DNA of 64,000 nt from BS150m-G50 sp964501185 [NCBI: uncultured Bacteroidia bacterium]. GTDB lineage: Bacteria; CAIWAD01; BS150m-G50. The stretch covers positions 74,123-138,122 of the forward strand of contig CAZCRT010000001.1 in assembly GCA_964501185.1 (NCBI GenBank). Reading direction: 5' to 3'. The notes below the pieces were generated by a model. It was given only the letters and a program-made list of their open reading frames with translations. It was not told where the DNA came from and did not search any database. A program made the translations under genes and the position numbers. Shown one piece after another: positions 37,632-46,534 of this stretch (its first letter is position 1; the number at the start of each line of letters is the position of its first letter).

Positions 37632-38705
37632 ATGCTTGAAATCGAACGTCCCGGAACTTCGCAGATACTGATCACCATCGCTGCATTTGTCGTGGTGGTG
37701 GCCGGAATGAGTGCGGCCAAAGCTATTCTGGTGCCATTTCTGCTATCGGCGTTCATCGCCATCATCTGTGCGCCCCCGCTTTTCTGGCTGCAGCGGAAAG
37801 GCCTGCCAAAGTGGCTTGCACTGTTGCTTATAATCAGCGGCGTGTTATTCATTGGATTGGTGATAGGCAGCCTGGTCGGCAGCTCGGTAGACGACTTTTC
37901 CAGCAACCTGCCGTTTTACGAAAACAAGCTGCAACAGCAAACCACCGGTTTCATTACCTGGCTGGATAAAATTGGTCTCGACACATCCGGCCTGGCGTTA
38001 ACAGAGGTATTCAATCCAGGCACAGCGGTTAAATTTACCGCCACACTGTTCAACGGCCTGGGCAGTGCGCTGACCAACACATTTTTGATTCTGATGACAG
38101 TGATATTCATCCTGCTGGAAGCAGCCGGGATGCCGGCCAAGCTGGTCATGATCTTTGATGGTTCGGAGACAGCACTGGAGCGCTTCAACGAATTTGTTGC
38201 GAACATCAAACACTACATGGCGATAAAAACGCTGAGCAGCCTCCTGACCGGCCTGCTGGTATTTGTCCTGTTGGTTATTGTCGGAGTGGATTATCCGTTG
38301 CTCTGGGGTTTGCTGGCATTTGCGATGAATTACGTACCCAACATCGGGTCGATTCTTGCAGCCATACCGGTGGTTATTCTGACACTGATACAACTGGATC
38401 CGTTGCATGCGCTGCTGGTGGCGATTGGCTACCTCGTCATCAATGTGCTGATCGGCACTGTGCTGGAACCACGCTTCATGGGGCGTGAGCTGGGCCTGTC
38501 GACACTGGTTGTTTTCCTGTCACTGCTTTTCTGGGGCTGGGTACTGGGCCCGGTCGGCATGTTGCTCTCGGTACCGTTGACCAACACTGCCAAGATTGCG
38601 CTGGACAGCCGAGACGATACACGCTGGCTCGCCGTACTGCTGGGTCCGGATCTGGCGGTTGCTGCTGTTGATGAAGAACTGGATGGAAACAAAGATACGA
38701 TGTAG
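37632..38705 (+). CDS. AI-2E family transporter (PerM/TqsA type)
   Basis: A 357-aa inner-membrane protein with about eight helices. The family is shown by LVPFLLSAFIAIICAPPLFWL near the N-terminus, the central soluble-looking segment, and the closing block FAMNYVPNIGSILAAIPVV with LEPRFMGRELGLSTLVVFLSLLFWGWVLGPVGMLLSVPL. Substrates vary in the family (autoinducer-2, Na+/H+, others), so no substrate is claimed. gaggaaagag precedes the ATG. Its last codons and stop lie at the start of the 65-bp tandem array. Confidence 0.88.
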   Translation: MLEIERPGTSQILITIAAFVVVVAGMSAAKAILVPFLLSAFIAIICAPPLFWLQRKGLPKWLALLLIISGVLFIGLVIGSLVGSSVDDFSSNLPFYENKLQQQTTGFITWLDKIGLDTSGLALTEVFNPGTAVKFTATLFNGLGSALTNTFLILMTVIFILLEAAGMPAKLVMIFDGSETALERFNEFVANIKHYMAIKTLSSLLTGLLVFVLLVIVGVDYPLLWGLLAFAMNYVPNIGSILAAIPVVILTLIQLDPLHALLVAIGYLVINVLIGTVLEPRFMGRELGLSTLVVFLSLLFWGWVLGPVGMLLSVPLTNTAKIALDSRDDTRWLAVLLGPDLAVAAVDEELDGNKDTM

Positions 38706-39015
38706 TAACCTGTAAGAACTAACCTGACTGTTTATTCGCCTTGTACCGCAGGGTACAAGATACGATGTAGTAACCTGTAAGAACTAACCTGACTGTTTAT
38801 TCGCCTTGTACCGCAGGGTACAAGATACGATGTAGTAACCTGTAAGAACTAACCTGACTGTTTATTCGCCTTGTACCGCAGGGTACAAGATACGATGTAG
38901 TAACCTGTAAGAACTAACCTGACTGTTTATTCGCCTTGTACCGCAGGGTACAAGATACGATGTAGTAACCTGTAAGAACTAACCTGATCGTTTTTTCGTC
39001 TTGTACCGCCAGGTG
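38692..39015. repeat. 65-bp tandem array, four copies plus a degenerate fifth
   Basis: Period 65: units begin at 38692, 38757, 38822, 38887 and, degenerate, 38952. Each full unit starts with aagatacgatgtag, the final codons and stop of the upstream transporter gene, and contains a perfect hairpin CTTGTACC-GCAG-GGTACAAG (38740-38759, 38805-38824, 38870-38889, 38935-38954). The fifth unit has diverged hairpin arms. The first four copies are practically identical, which suggests recent expansion. Confidence 0.93.
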
Positions 39016-39100
39016 CCAGACAATGAGGGCACAGGATGATTTCAGAGATAATCAGCACCCCACCCCGCCGGACCGATTCCATTAACCGGAAAGGCCAGAA

Positions 39101-39831
39101 ATGAAGTATCCCACAGTTCGTGTACCATTTCTGAACGCCGCTCAAATGGCGGAAGTAGATCGCGCAATGATCGAAGATTACCAGATCGATCTGGCCCGCA
39201 TGATGGAAAACGCCGGTCGCAACCTGGCCCTGTTGGCGCGGGACAAGTTTCTCAGCGGCAACCCACAGGACAAAGGGGTAGCGGTGCTGGCAGGCAGTGG
39301 CGGTAACGGGGGCGGCGCCATGGTTTGCGCCAGGCACCTGCATAACTGGGGGCGGAAGTACACCTTTTTGTCACCCGGCCCTCTGAACAGATGAAGGAGG
39401 TTCCCAGACAGCAGCTATCGATATTGCGGAAAATGGGGGTTCCGGTAATTTTCGATTCACCGGAGCGACCCGGAGGACATTACAATCTGATTATAGATGG
39501 GTTGCTCGGCTACACGCTGACCAGCGCACCACAGGATCTGGTCGCGGAGATGATCCGCTGGGCCAACAGCCGGGGAATACCAAAACTTTCACTAGACATT
39601 CCATCCGGTTTAAATCCCTCCTCAGGAAAGGGTTTTATGCCTGTAGTCAAAGCGACCGCTACCCTGGCACTGGCACTGCCAAAAACCGGATTGCGGGCCA
39701 GCAGCGCCAGTGAATTCGTGGGTAAACTCTATCTGGCAGATATCAGCGTGCCACCGGAACTGTATGGACAACCACCACTCTCGTTCAGGGTGCCACCTAT
39801 CTTCACACATAGCGAAATTGTCGAATTGTAG
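39101..39831 (+). pseudogene. nnrE: NAD(P)H-hydrate epimerase, frameshifted
   Basis: YjeF-N domain enzyme that epimerises damaged (R)-NAD(P)H hydrate. The N-terminal part (39101-39394) reads through FLNAAQMAEVDRAM, MMENAGRNLA and LAGSGGNGGGAMVCARHLHNWG, then goes wrong. The correct frame resumes with AEVHLFVTRPSEQMKEVPRQQL and continues to 39831 with IIDGLLGYT, DIPSGLNPSSG and the KTGLRA block. Adding one G to the run of five G at 39348-39352 restores a single frame of about 243 aa. This may be a sequencing or assembly error in a homopolymer or a true mutation. The YjeF-C dehydratase domain is absent, so it is the stand-alone epimerase form. Confidence 0.85.
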
Positions 39832-39887
39832 ACACGGCGGAGTATTTTCAATCAATCGCGAAGATTGTCAATTGTAAAGGAGAACAG

Positions 39888-40376
39888 ATGATTAAAGTGG
39901 GCAACAAAGCACCGGTTTTTACACTGCTCAATCAGGATGACGAAAAAACCGCACTCAGGGACTTTTCCGGCAGGTGGGTGGTGCTGTATTTCTATCCGAA
40001 AGACAACACATCCGGCTGTACAAAAGAGGCGATGGATTTCACCTGGCTGAAGAGGCGAATGGACAGAAGGGATGCCGTGGTTATCGGTATCAGCCCCGAC
40101 AGCACTGAATCACACCGGAACTTCATCAAGAAACACAAACTCAAAGTGATGCTGCTCAGCGACCCGGACAAAACCGTCATGAAGAAGTACGGTGCCTGGG
40201 GTATGAAGAAAATGTACGGCAAGGAGAAAGAGGGGGTAATCCGGTCGACAGTATTGATAGCACCTGATGGGAAAATGGCTGAGATATGGTCCCAGGTCAA
40301 GGTTCGCATCAAGCGGAAGGATGGAGAGATCAAGCATGCCGAAAAGGTGCTGGAAAAACTGGATGAACTGAGATAG
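39888..40376 (+). CDS. bcp: Peroxiredoxin of the Bcp/PrxQ type, 1-Cys form
   Basis: A 162-aa thiol peroxidase of the Bcp subfamily. The peroxidatic Cys44 lies in FYPKDNTSGCTKEAMDF. Many Bcp proteins have a second, resolving Cys five residues later; here that position is methionine (EAMDF for EACDF), so it should work as a 1-Cys enzyme that relies on an external thiol. The lid region GVIRSTVLIAPDG and the lysine-rich C-terminus are normal. A strong ribosome binding site (aaaggaga) precedes the ATG. It is the second peroxiredoxin in the window; this one uses cysteine rather than selenocysteine. Confidence 0.9.
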   Translation: MIKVGNKAPVFTLLNQDDEKTALRDFSGRWVVLYFYPKDNTSGCTKEAMDFTWLKRRMDRRDAVVIGISPDSTESHRNFIKKHKLKVMLLSDPDKTVMKKYGAWGMKKMYGKEKEGVIRSTVLIAPDGKMAEIWSQVKVRIKRKDGEIKHAEKVLEKLDELR

Positions 40377-40402
40377 CGTCGTAGCAACTGGAGACGGATT
40401 AC

Positions 40403-41386
40403 ATGAAAACTGGTTGCCCGGTAATAGTGCTGGCAGCCGTATTATCGCTGGCTTCCTGTCAGGACGATAAGACGGATATCGCTATAGACTACAGGCAGGA
40501 AATGAGGAGCTTCGTCCAGGAAATCAGCCAGTATGCAGATAGCAGGCACCCCGGATTCATTGTCATACCACAGAACGGGGTGGAGCTGGTCAGCAGAGAT
40601 GGTGAAGAAAACGGTTCACCCGTAATGGAGTATCTGAACGCTATCGCGGGTATCGGACAGGAATCATTGCTTTATGGCTATACTGCAGACGATCAACCGA
40701 CACCACAGGAGGCGAGGAGCTGGACACGGAGTTTTCTCGATCTAGCTCACGACAGCGCCGCGGTGGTAATTATGGTAACCGATTACTGCTACACACCAAC
40801 CCGGATGAGTGACTCCTATACCTGGAACAATGCTCAGGGCTATATCTCCTTTGCTGCCGATCACCGGGAGCTGGATAATGTCCCCTTTTTCCCCACATCG
40901 ATCTGGAATGAAAACGATGCGGTGGTCAGCAACCTGACTGATATCGCGAATTTTCTATATCTGATAAACCCGCAGCAGTTCAACAGTCGGCAGGATCTGG
41001 TGGATGCAATAGCTGCCACCAACTACGATCTTGTTATTGTGGACTGTTTCTTTGATGATGAGCCGTACGACGCTGTTCAGGTGGCGCAGTTACGACAGAA
41101 GGCCAACGGTGGTGAGCGTTTGCTGGTTGCCTATATGAGTATTGGCGAGGCGGAGGAGTACCGTTACTACTGGCAGGACGACTGGGCTGACAATCCTCCC
41201 ACATGGATCGCTGCGGAGAATCCGGACTGGCCGGGGAATTACAAAGTAGAGTACTGGCAGGACGGTTGGCAGTCGATTATCTTCGGGAATGATGACTCCT
41301 ATCTGGATCGGATTCTTACTACCGGTTTCGACGGTGCATATCTCGATATTATCGACGCGTTTGAGTTTTTTGAGGGTGTTGAGTAG
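40403..41386 (+). CDS. Lipoprotein of the TM1410/GH114-like family
   Basis: A 327-aa lipoprotein: signal peptide with lipobox LASC (Cys19). The C-terminal half carries blocks known from the MJ1477/TM1410 (glycoside hydrolase 114-like) TIM barrels: DLVIVDCFFDD, AYMSIGEAEEYRYYW, NPDWPGNYKVEYW, and GFDGAYLDIIDAFEFF. Related enzymes hydrolyse alpha-1,4-galactosaminoglycan; others have no known substrate. Acidic residues at YLDIIDA and IVDCF are candidate catalytic positions. The protein appears complete. It would act at the cell surface or in the periplasm. Confidence 0.75.
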   Translation: MKTGCPVIVLAAVLSLASCQDDKTDIAIDYRQEMRSFVQEISQYADSRHPGFIVIPQNGVELVSRDGEENGSPVMEYLNAIAGIGQESLLYGYTADDQPTPQEARSWTRSFLDLAHDSAAVVIMVTDYCYTPTRMSDSYTWNNAQGYISFAADHRELDNVPFFPTSIWNENDAVVSNLTDIANFLYLINPQQFNSRQDLVDAIAATNYDLVIVDCFFDDEPYDAVQVAQLRQKANGGERLLVAYMSIGEAEEYRYYWQDDWADNPPTWIAAENPDWPGNYKVEYWQDGWQSIIFGNDDSYLDRILTTGFDGAYLDIIDAFEFFEGVE

Positions 41387-41540
41387 ACCTCCATAAATAG
41401 TATTGAAAGAATCATAGATGTTTCAACAGGTCAACCCGGCAGGATAAAGTCCTGATCCGGCCCGAAACAGCTTGCTGCTGGAATATGTCTCAGATGTCAA
41501 CCGCGATGCTCAAGTAACCGGGGGATCTTCCGGAGTGCAG

Positions 41541-42155
41541 GTGAATAAATGGTCCGACGAACAGCTTCTGGAGCAACTCCTGGCCGGCAAGACCGCTGCG
41601 CTCGACGCACTCTACCAGAGATATGCGGATAAGCTTTTCGTCTTCTGTCAGCACATCACCAATTATCGCGATCGGCAATCTGCCGAGGATCTGGTACAGG
41701 ATGTTTTCCTGCGAGTAATTAACTCCGCAAAAACCTTCGATTCGCATAAAGCTGCTTTTCGCACCTGGCTGTTCACCATTGCGCGAAACCGTTGTTTTGA
41801 TTTTAACCGCCGGAGAGCCAGAATACGCTTCGAATCACTCGATCCAGTGGATAACCCCGGAGCAGCCAACGAGACTCCAGCACCACTGGAACAAATACCA
41901 CATCCGGATGCTGATGTTGAGAATACTGTGTTGAAGAGCAATCGCGACGCGGCAATAGCCGATTGCCTGGAACGGTTGAACAACCCGGATGAGAGGGAGG
42001 CTATTCTGCTGTACTATCTTGATGACAGGGTCCTGCGTGAAATTGCTGAAACTCTGAACTGTTCGATAAGCACAGCCAGAAACCGTATCACGGCAGCAAA
42101 AGAGAGTCTGCGACAATGCCTCAAGGCAAAGGGATATGAAAGTACGACAGCGTGA
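41541..42155 (+). CDS. ECF-type RNA polymerase sigma factor
   Basis: A sigma-70 family alternative sigma factor. Region 2 (ALYQRYADKLFVFCQHI, SAEDLVQDVFLRVINSAKTF, FRTWLFTIARNRCFDFNRRR) and region 4 (ADCLERLNNPDEREAILLYYLDDRVLREIAETLNCSISTARNRI) are clear, joined by a Pro/Ala-rich acidic linker. The GTG at 41541 after cggag is preferred, giving 204 aa; the frame also opens at TTG 41472. The next gene, 58 bases downstream, codes for a membrane protein with an N-terminal cytoplasmic part, a probable anti-sigma partner. Confidence 0.88.
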   Translation: MNKWSDEQLLEQLLAGKTAALDALYQRYADKLFVFCQHITNYRDRQSAEDLVQDVFLRVINSAKTFDSHKAAFRTWLFTIARNRCFDFNRRRARIRFESLDPVDNPGAANETPAPLEQIPHPDADVENTVLKSNRDAAIADCLERLNNPDEREAILLYYLDDRVLREIAETLNCSISTARNRITAAKESLRQCLKAKGYESTTA

Positions 42156-42213
42156 TATCTGCAAATACGATGATGCCGGCAGTATATTTCTGTAATCAGG
42201 GAGCCGACAGTCC

Positions 42214-43104
42214 ATGAAGAAACAAGAACTTGAAAAGCTGATGCAGGACTGGGTTGACCGGGAAGAAAAATCGACACCGGAATTACGTCCGACCAGGGAG
42301 ATGTACCGACGGATTCAGGCAGGGAAGCGAACGGGCCCGGTATTGCTTTATCAAAATTACTACACAATCGGAGCTGTGGCTGCGGGCCTGGTTCTGCTGG
42401 TTGCTCTTTATTTTCTCTTCGTGCAGCCGATTTATATGAACAGGTTATCGACAGGTGTTGAACTCGCTTTTCTGGGGCAGCGCAACGGTTTTGCTGCGGA
42501 GCCGGGAGTGGTTGTGCGCCATGCAGGGAAGACGGGCAAGGGTGTGGACCAGAAATCCCGACTGATAGAGACAGGCCCTTTCGGGAAACTGGACATACAG
42601 AATAGCGGAATACAGTTTCAGTTTCAGCGAGCCGGTTCGCGCTTTGTAGAGGGGATAGATTTGCTGCAAGCGGCAGTTACACCACTCAACCTGACTGTTT
42701 CTGATAATTACCGCCTGCTGTTGGAGCTGCAAACCGACTGTTATCTCTATATATACCAGTCCTCTGTAACGGGTGGGATAGTGCAGCTGTTTCCCAACGC
42801 CACCCTCTCCGGTTGTGAAAATCCTGTACCCCGGGAGCGGCAGATATTACTTCCGGAAGAGCCTGACTGGTTTTATCTGCATCAGGAACCGGGCGAGCAC
42901 CTGCTATATATACTTATTACCGCCACACCCCTGAATGAGGTCGAGGATAACTACAGGCTCTATCAAAAAGCAGGTGAGGCTTCAGAGCGTGAAGAAATAT
43001 CAGCTGTTATTCTGAATCTGATTAACGGGATGGTTAAAGAACCACTTCAGGAGACTTCCGGAACTCTTTTCAGATTCAACCACAGTGAAACATCACTGCA
43101 GTAG
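42214..43104 (+). CDS. Single-pass membrane protein, putative anti-sigma/DUF4384-like
   Basis: A 296-aa protein with a charged cytoplasmic N-terminus of about 45 aa, one membrane helix (about 52-72, TIGAVAAGLVLLVALYFLFV), and a periplasmic part. The latter contains a segment resembling DUF4384 (YRLLLELQTDCYLYIYQSSVTGGIVQLFPN, then HLLYILITATPL). Following an ECF sigma gene directly suggests an anti-sigma role, but no zinc-type HxxxCxxC anti-sigma domain is present in the N-terminus. gggagcc precedes the ATG. Confidence 0.6.
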   Translation: MKKQELEKLMQDWVDREEKSTPELRPTREMYRRIQAGKRTGPVLLYQNYYTIGAVAAGLVLLVALYFLFVQPIYMNRLSTGVELAFLGQRNGFAAEPGVVVRHAGKTGKGVDQKSRLIETGPFGKLDIQNSGIQFQFQRAGSRFVEGIDLLQAAVTPLNLTVSDNYRLLLELQTDCYLYIYQSSVTGGIVQLFPNATLSGCENPVPRERQILLPEEPDWFYLHQEPGEHLLYILITATPLNEVEDNYRLYQKAGEASEREEISAVILNLINGMVKEPLQETSGTLFRFNHSETSLQ

Positions 43105-43510
43105 AAATCGAAAAATGCAGCAGAAATGGTCATTAACGGACAGAATATTAAGATAAATGACGAAAATTGACATAAATTGATGGGTTTTGTAACAATCCAT
43201 CGGTAACGGGAGGTCATCCACGATCTCTGATAGGCATGATTTGCTGTTGATAGAGTATTTTTCAAGCTAACTGTTGATCCAGCATGAATATGTGGTGAAG
43301 CACATCGGATTCTTGACGATATTTGAGTATAAACGACAGGTTTATGACAATAATCGACGAAAATCATCTATAATTGGACAATTGTTAGGAAATTTCGATA
43401 TTGGCTTTCAAGGTCACAATGACAGTGAATTGCAAAATTGGCACCTCCAATCGTATAACTGTTAAACGCATAACAAGTGCAGCACATCACGAGAACAGGG
43501 AGGATATAGA
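43105..43510. other. AT-rich intergenic region upstream of the serpin gene
   Basis: About 400 AT-rich bases. TATAAT occurs at 43369-43374 without a good -35, and near-direct repeats of gacgaaaa recur (about 43158 and 43357). No gene or clear promoter is supported. Confidence 0.4.
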
Positions 43511-44797
43511 ATGACACATTTTAAAAGCGACAAAAGGCCTTTCAAAACCATGGTAGTTCTGTTTGCCATGATAGCCACATCACTTCTTGCCGGATGCAAT
43601 CCACAGGATAAAAACAACCCCGCACATTTGTCAAAAACACAACCCGTCCAACCGGCTCAATCTGAACAGGAGCGGGTTGCGGCCCTGGTTACCGGCAACA
43701 CTATGTTTGCCCTCGATCTCCAGCGGGAGTTGTTTGATCCTGAACAAAACCAGTTGTTCTCCCCCTGGAGTCTTTCACAGGCAGTAGCGATGACATATGC
43801 TGGCGCGCGCAAGGCTACGGAACAGCAAATTGAATCTGTCATGCATTTCCATCTACCACAGGAACAGCTGCACCCCGCTTTTAAGGCAATCGAGCGGGAG
43901 ATGAGCGAGAACAGGCAGAGCGAACCGGGTGACTTCCGGTTGACGACTGCCAATGCCATGTGGATTCAGCAGGATTTTCCGATCCTCGACAGCTATCTGA
44001 ATGCAACCATCCCATATTACAACGCGGCTGTACGCCAGGTTAATTTTCTACAACCGGAGGAAACACGCCGTCTGATAAACCTCTGGGGCAGCGATCAGAC
44101 TGAAGAGCGAATCAGGGAGCTGATTCCGTCCGGTGTGATAAATGGTGAAACAGCACTGGTACTGACTAATGCGGTCTGCTTTAAAGCTGCCTGGAAAACA
44201 CCTTTTCGCCAGCATGGCCGTTACCAGGGGGAATTTCAGCTGCTTGACGGCAGCAGAGTCACTACACTGATGATGGCGCAGACGGCATTGCTCTCCTGCA
44301 GCGAACAGCCGAATCTGCAGGTGGTAGAATTGCCATACAAAGATGATCGCTTTTCGATGGTGTTTCTGTTACCTGCCCATGTTGCTTTCGAGAGCTTTCT
44401 GATGGAACTGAATACTGAACGGCTTTCCAGCCTGCTTGACGATCTCAAACCGACAAATATCAGCCTTGAAGTGCCACCATTTAACAGCAACAGTAACTTT
44501 CTCCTGAAAGAGACACTCCAGGAAATGGGTATGATCGATGCGTTCCGTGAAGCTGATTTCTCCGGTATCACCGGTGATAAGGAGCTGTTTATCCGCGATG
44601 TCTGCCATGGCGCCTTCATTAATGTGGATGAGAATGGCACCGAAGCCGCAGCCGGAACCGCTGTTGTTGTCGAACGCAAGAGTGCGCCGCGCCCGGGAGT
44701 CAGGATCGCACTGAATCGACCCTTCATCTATCTGATACGCGATAATGCGACCGGAACGATTCTGTTCCTGGGGCATATTGTGAACCCGAACCTGTAA
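43511..44797 (+). CDS. Serpin lipoprotein (serine protease inhibitor)
   Basis: A 428-aa serpin anchored by a lipoprotein signal (lipobox LAGC, Cys at about 29) with a short Asn/Gln/Pro linker. Serpin landmarks: FSPWSLSQAVAMTYAGA, TANAMWIQ, LTNAVCFKAAWKTPF, VELPYKDDRFSMVFLLP, and the C-terminal FIYLIRDNATGTILFLGHIVNP. The hinge DENGTEAAAGTAVVV has the small residues needed for loop insertion, so it should be inhibitory. Counting from the hinge, the scissile bond falls at about ERK-S with P1 lysine, predicting trypsin-like targets (inference). Bacterial surface serpins may protect against host or competitor proteases. Confidence 0.92.
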   Translation: MTHFKSDKRPFKTMVVLFAMIATSLLAGCNPQDKNNPAHLSKTQPVQPAQSEQERVAALVTGNTMFALDLQRELFDPEQNQLFSPWSLSQAVAMTYAGARKATEQQIESVMHFHLPQEQLHPAFKAIEREMSENRQSEPGDFRLTTANAMWIQQDFPILDSYLNATIPYYNAAVRQVNFLQPEETRRLINLWGSDQTEERIRELIPSGVINGETALVLTNAVCFKAAWKTPFRQHGRYQGEFQLLDGSRVTTLMMAQTALLSCSEQPNLQVVELPYKDDRFSMVFLLPAHVAFESFLMELNTERLSSLLDDLKPTNISLEVPPFNSNSNFLLKETLQEMGMIDAFREADFSGITGDKELFIRDVCHGAFINVDENGTEAAAGTAVVVERKSAPRPGVRIALNRPFIYLIRDNATGTILFLGHIVNPNL

Positions 44798-44810
44798 CTC
44801 TGGACTGGCC

Positions 44811-45449
44811 TTGATTGAAACTTCAACCCTCTTACTGTTTCTTACTGCTTCTGTGTTGCTGACACTGGCTCCCGGGCCGGACATTCTCTATCTGATCAGC
44901 CAGGGGGTAACGGGTGGCTCCCGAGCAGGCCTGGCAACGGCGATGGGGCTGGCAGCGGGCAATCTGGTTCACACACTGGGTGCCATGCTGGGGATCTCGG
45001 TGATATTCCAGACCTCTGCATTCGCCTTTCAGGGGCTGAAACTGGCAGGAGTCGCCTATCTGCTCCTGCTCGCATATCGAGCGATCCGAAGCAGCAATAA
45101 TGACAATCCTCAACAACGGCAGAGGGACGGAGCACAGGCTGGAAGCTCGCTCTTCTGGCGCGGGTTCCTGATGAACATGTTGAATCCGAAAGTGGCGTTG
45201 TTTTTCCTCGCGTTTCTACCGCAGTTTGTATCCCCTGGTTCGGGAGCAGTCTGGCTGCAGATGCTGATTTACGGTGTGCTGTTCACTCTTCAGGTTGTGA
45301 TTGTGTTCGGAATGGTAGGGCTTTTTTCAGGCCAGGTTAATCGCCTGTTGAACAGGGAAAAAACCAGCGGTTTAAGCAGGTACCTGAAATGGGTTACCGC
45401 CATTATCTTCATTGCCCTGGCACTGCGATTGCTGTTGGTGGAGCAGTAA
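44811..45449 (+). CDS. LysE/RhtB family amino-acid exporter
   Basis: A 212-aa inner-membrane protein with six helices. The family signature LAPGPDILYLISQGVTGGSRAGLATAMGLAAGNLVH near the N-terminus and GFLMNMLNPKVALFFLAFLPQF in the middle identify LysE/RhtB. The exported amino acid is not predictable. The frame begins at TTG 44811 with a weak ribosome binding site, 13 bases after the serpin stop. Confidence 0.88.
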   Translation: MIETSTLLLFLTASVLLTLAPGPDILYLISQGVTGGSRAGLATAMGLAAGNLVHTLGAMLGISVIFQTSAFAFQGLKLAGVAYLLLLAYRAIRSSNNDNPQQRQRDGAQAGSSLFWRGFLMNMLNPKVALFFLAFLPQFVSPGSGAVWLQMLIYGVLFTLQVVIVFGMVGLFSGQVNRLLNREKTSGLSRYLKWVTAIIFIALALRLLLVEQ

Positions 45450-45498
45450 ATTCAGCTGCGATTGAACAGCGGTGACAGGTGTTGATTAAGGAGTACAG

Positions 45499-46065
45499 GT
45501 GCAAAAAGATCTAACATTCAAGCCGCTGACAGCTGGGAACTGGCAGGATTTCGTTACTCTTTTCGGTGAAAGGGGCGCCTGTGGCGGCTGCTGGTGCATG
45601 TGGTTTCGAATTCATAATCGTGATTTTGAAGCCAACAAAGGGGAGGGTAACCGGAAAGCCATGCAACAACTGGTCGAATCGGGAGAGGTGCCCGGCATTC
45701 TGGCTTACTGTGATGGCGCTCCTGTCGGCTGGTGTGCAGTGGCCCCACGGGGGGAGTACATACGGTTACAGAACTCACGGATTCTGAAACCGGTCGACGG
45801 ACAACCGGTCTGGTCTGTTGTCTGCCTGTATATTGATAAAGAAAGCCGTGGCAGTGGTATAGCTGTGGGACTCCTGCAGGCAGCGATCGAATTTGTGCGG
45901 GAGCAGGGGGGCAAGATTGTGGAGGGCTACGCTGTTGAGCCGAAGGATGAGAGAATGCCGGCAGTCTTTGCATTTCACGGTCCGGCAGCAGCCTTTTTAA
46001 AGGCCGGGTTCAAAGAGGTGGTCCGACGCTCTGAGAGACGGCCAGTAATGCGTTATCAGCTGTGA
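45499..46065 (+). CDS. GNAT-family acetyltransferase with N-terminal GACGGCWC motif
   Basis: A 188-aa protein. The C-terminal part has a GNAT acetyl-CoA site (VWSVVCLYIDKESRGSGIAVGLLQAAIEFVREQGG). The N-terminal GACGGCWCMWFR is seen in a group of GNAT proteins usually annotated only as acetyltransferases. The start is GTG at 45499, well supported by aaggag. It ends 26 bases from the convergent VOC gene. Confidence 0.8.
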   Translation: MQKDLTFKPLTAGNWQDFVTLFGERGACGGCWCMWFRIHNRDFEANKGEGNRKAMQQLVESGEVPGILAYCDGAPVGWCAVAPRGEYIRLQNSRILKPVDGQPVWSVVCLYIDKESRGSGIAVGLLQAAIEFVREQGGKIVEGYAVEPKDERMPAVFAFHGPAAAFLKAGFKEVVRRSERRPVMRYQL

Positions 46066-46090
46066 GGTGTGGAATAATGGCCCACCCGCT

Positions 46091-46462
46091 TCATTCGGCC
46101 TCCCGATCCGCTTCCCAGAGAAGGAAGTAGTTATTCTCCGGGTCCAGACAGCACGCATAGTACCCCTGGCCAGCGACAGCAGTTTTAGGTACAAAGACAG
46201 AACCGCCCAGTTCCGGTATTCTGGCCGAGGCTGTTTCAACTGAAGGAACCGAGAAATAGCAGCCAATCGGTTGATCGGGTGCCGATCTATTTACAAGCGC
46301 CCCGGTTATCTCCCCGCAGGAATCCGGCTCAGGCAGAACAATGCTCCAGTTCTCAGTCGAGCTTTCGTCTTGTGTAAACTTCCAACCGAAAAGTTGCCCG
46401 TAGAACCGCTTCAGTTTTTCAAAGTCAGAGGCTGGCAGGTCAAAACGACAGATTGCCGGCAT
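46091..46462 (-). CDS. VOC (glyoxalase/bleomycin-resistance fold) protein
   Basis: A 123-aa protein with the paired beta-alpha-beta modules of the VOC superfamily: FDLPASDFEKLKRFYGQLFGW at the N-terminus and YYACCLDPENNYFLLWEAD at the end. Metal-ligand positions are not obviously conserved, so catalytic activity is uncertain. It lies 72 bases after the 88-aa gene on the same strand, possibly the last gene of the fad transcript. Confidence 0.75.
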   Translation of the reverse strand: MPAICRFDLPASDFEKLKRFYGQLFGWKFTQDESSTENWSIVLPEPDSCGEITGALVNRSAPDQPIGCYFSVPSVETASARIPELGGSVFVPKTAVAGQGYYACCLDPENNYFLLWEADREAE

Positions 46463-46534
46463 GAATTCTCCCTTTACCCATTCCTCCGGTACATACCCCT
46501 GTCAGTTAAGTCAAACCTGGAAGAGGAAGTGAAT

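Noticed and set aside
39392-39394. TGA in the middle of nnrE as a selenocysteine codon
   Set aside because: Homologous sequence continues in a different frame starting before this TGA; a one-base slip in the G run explains the break.
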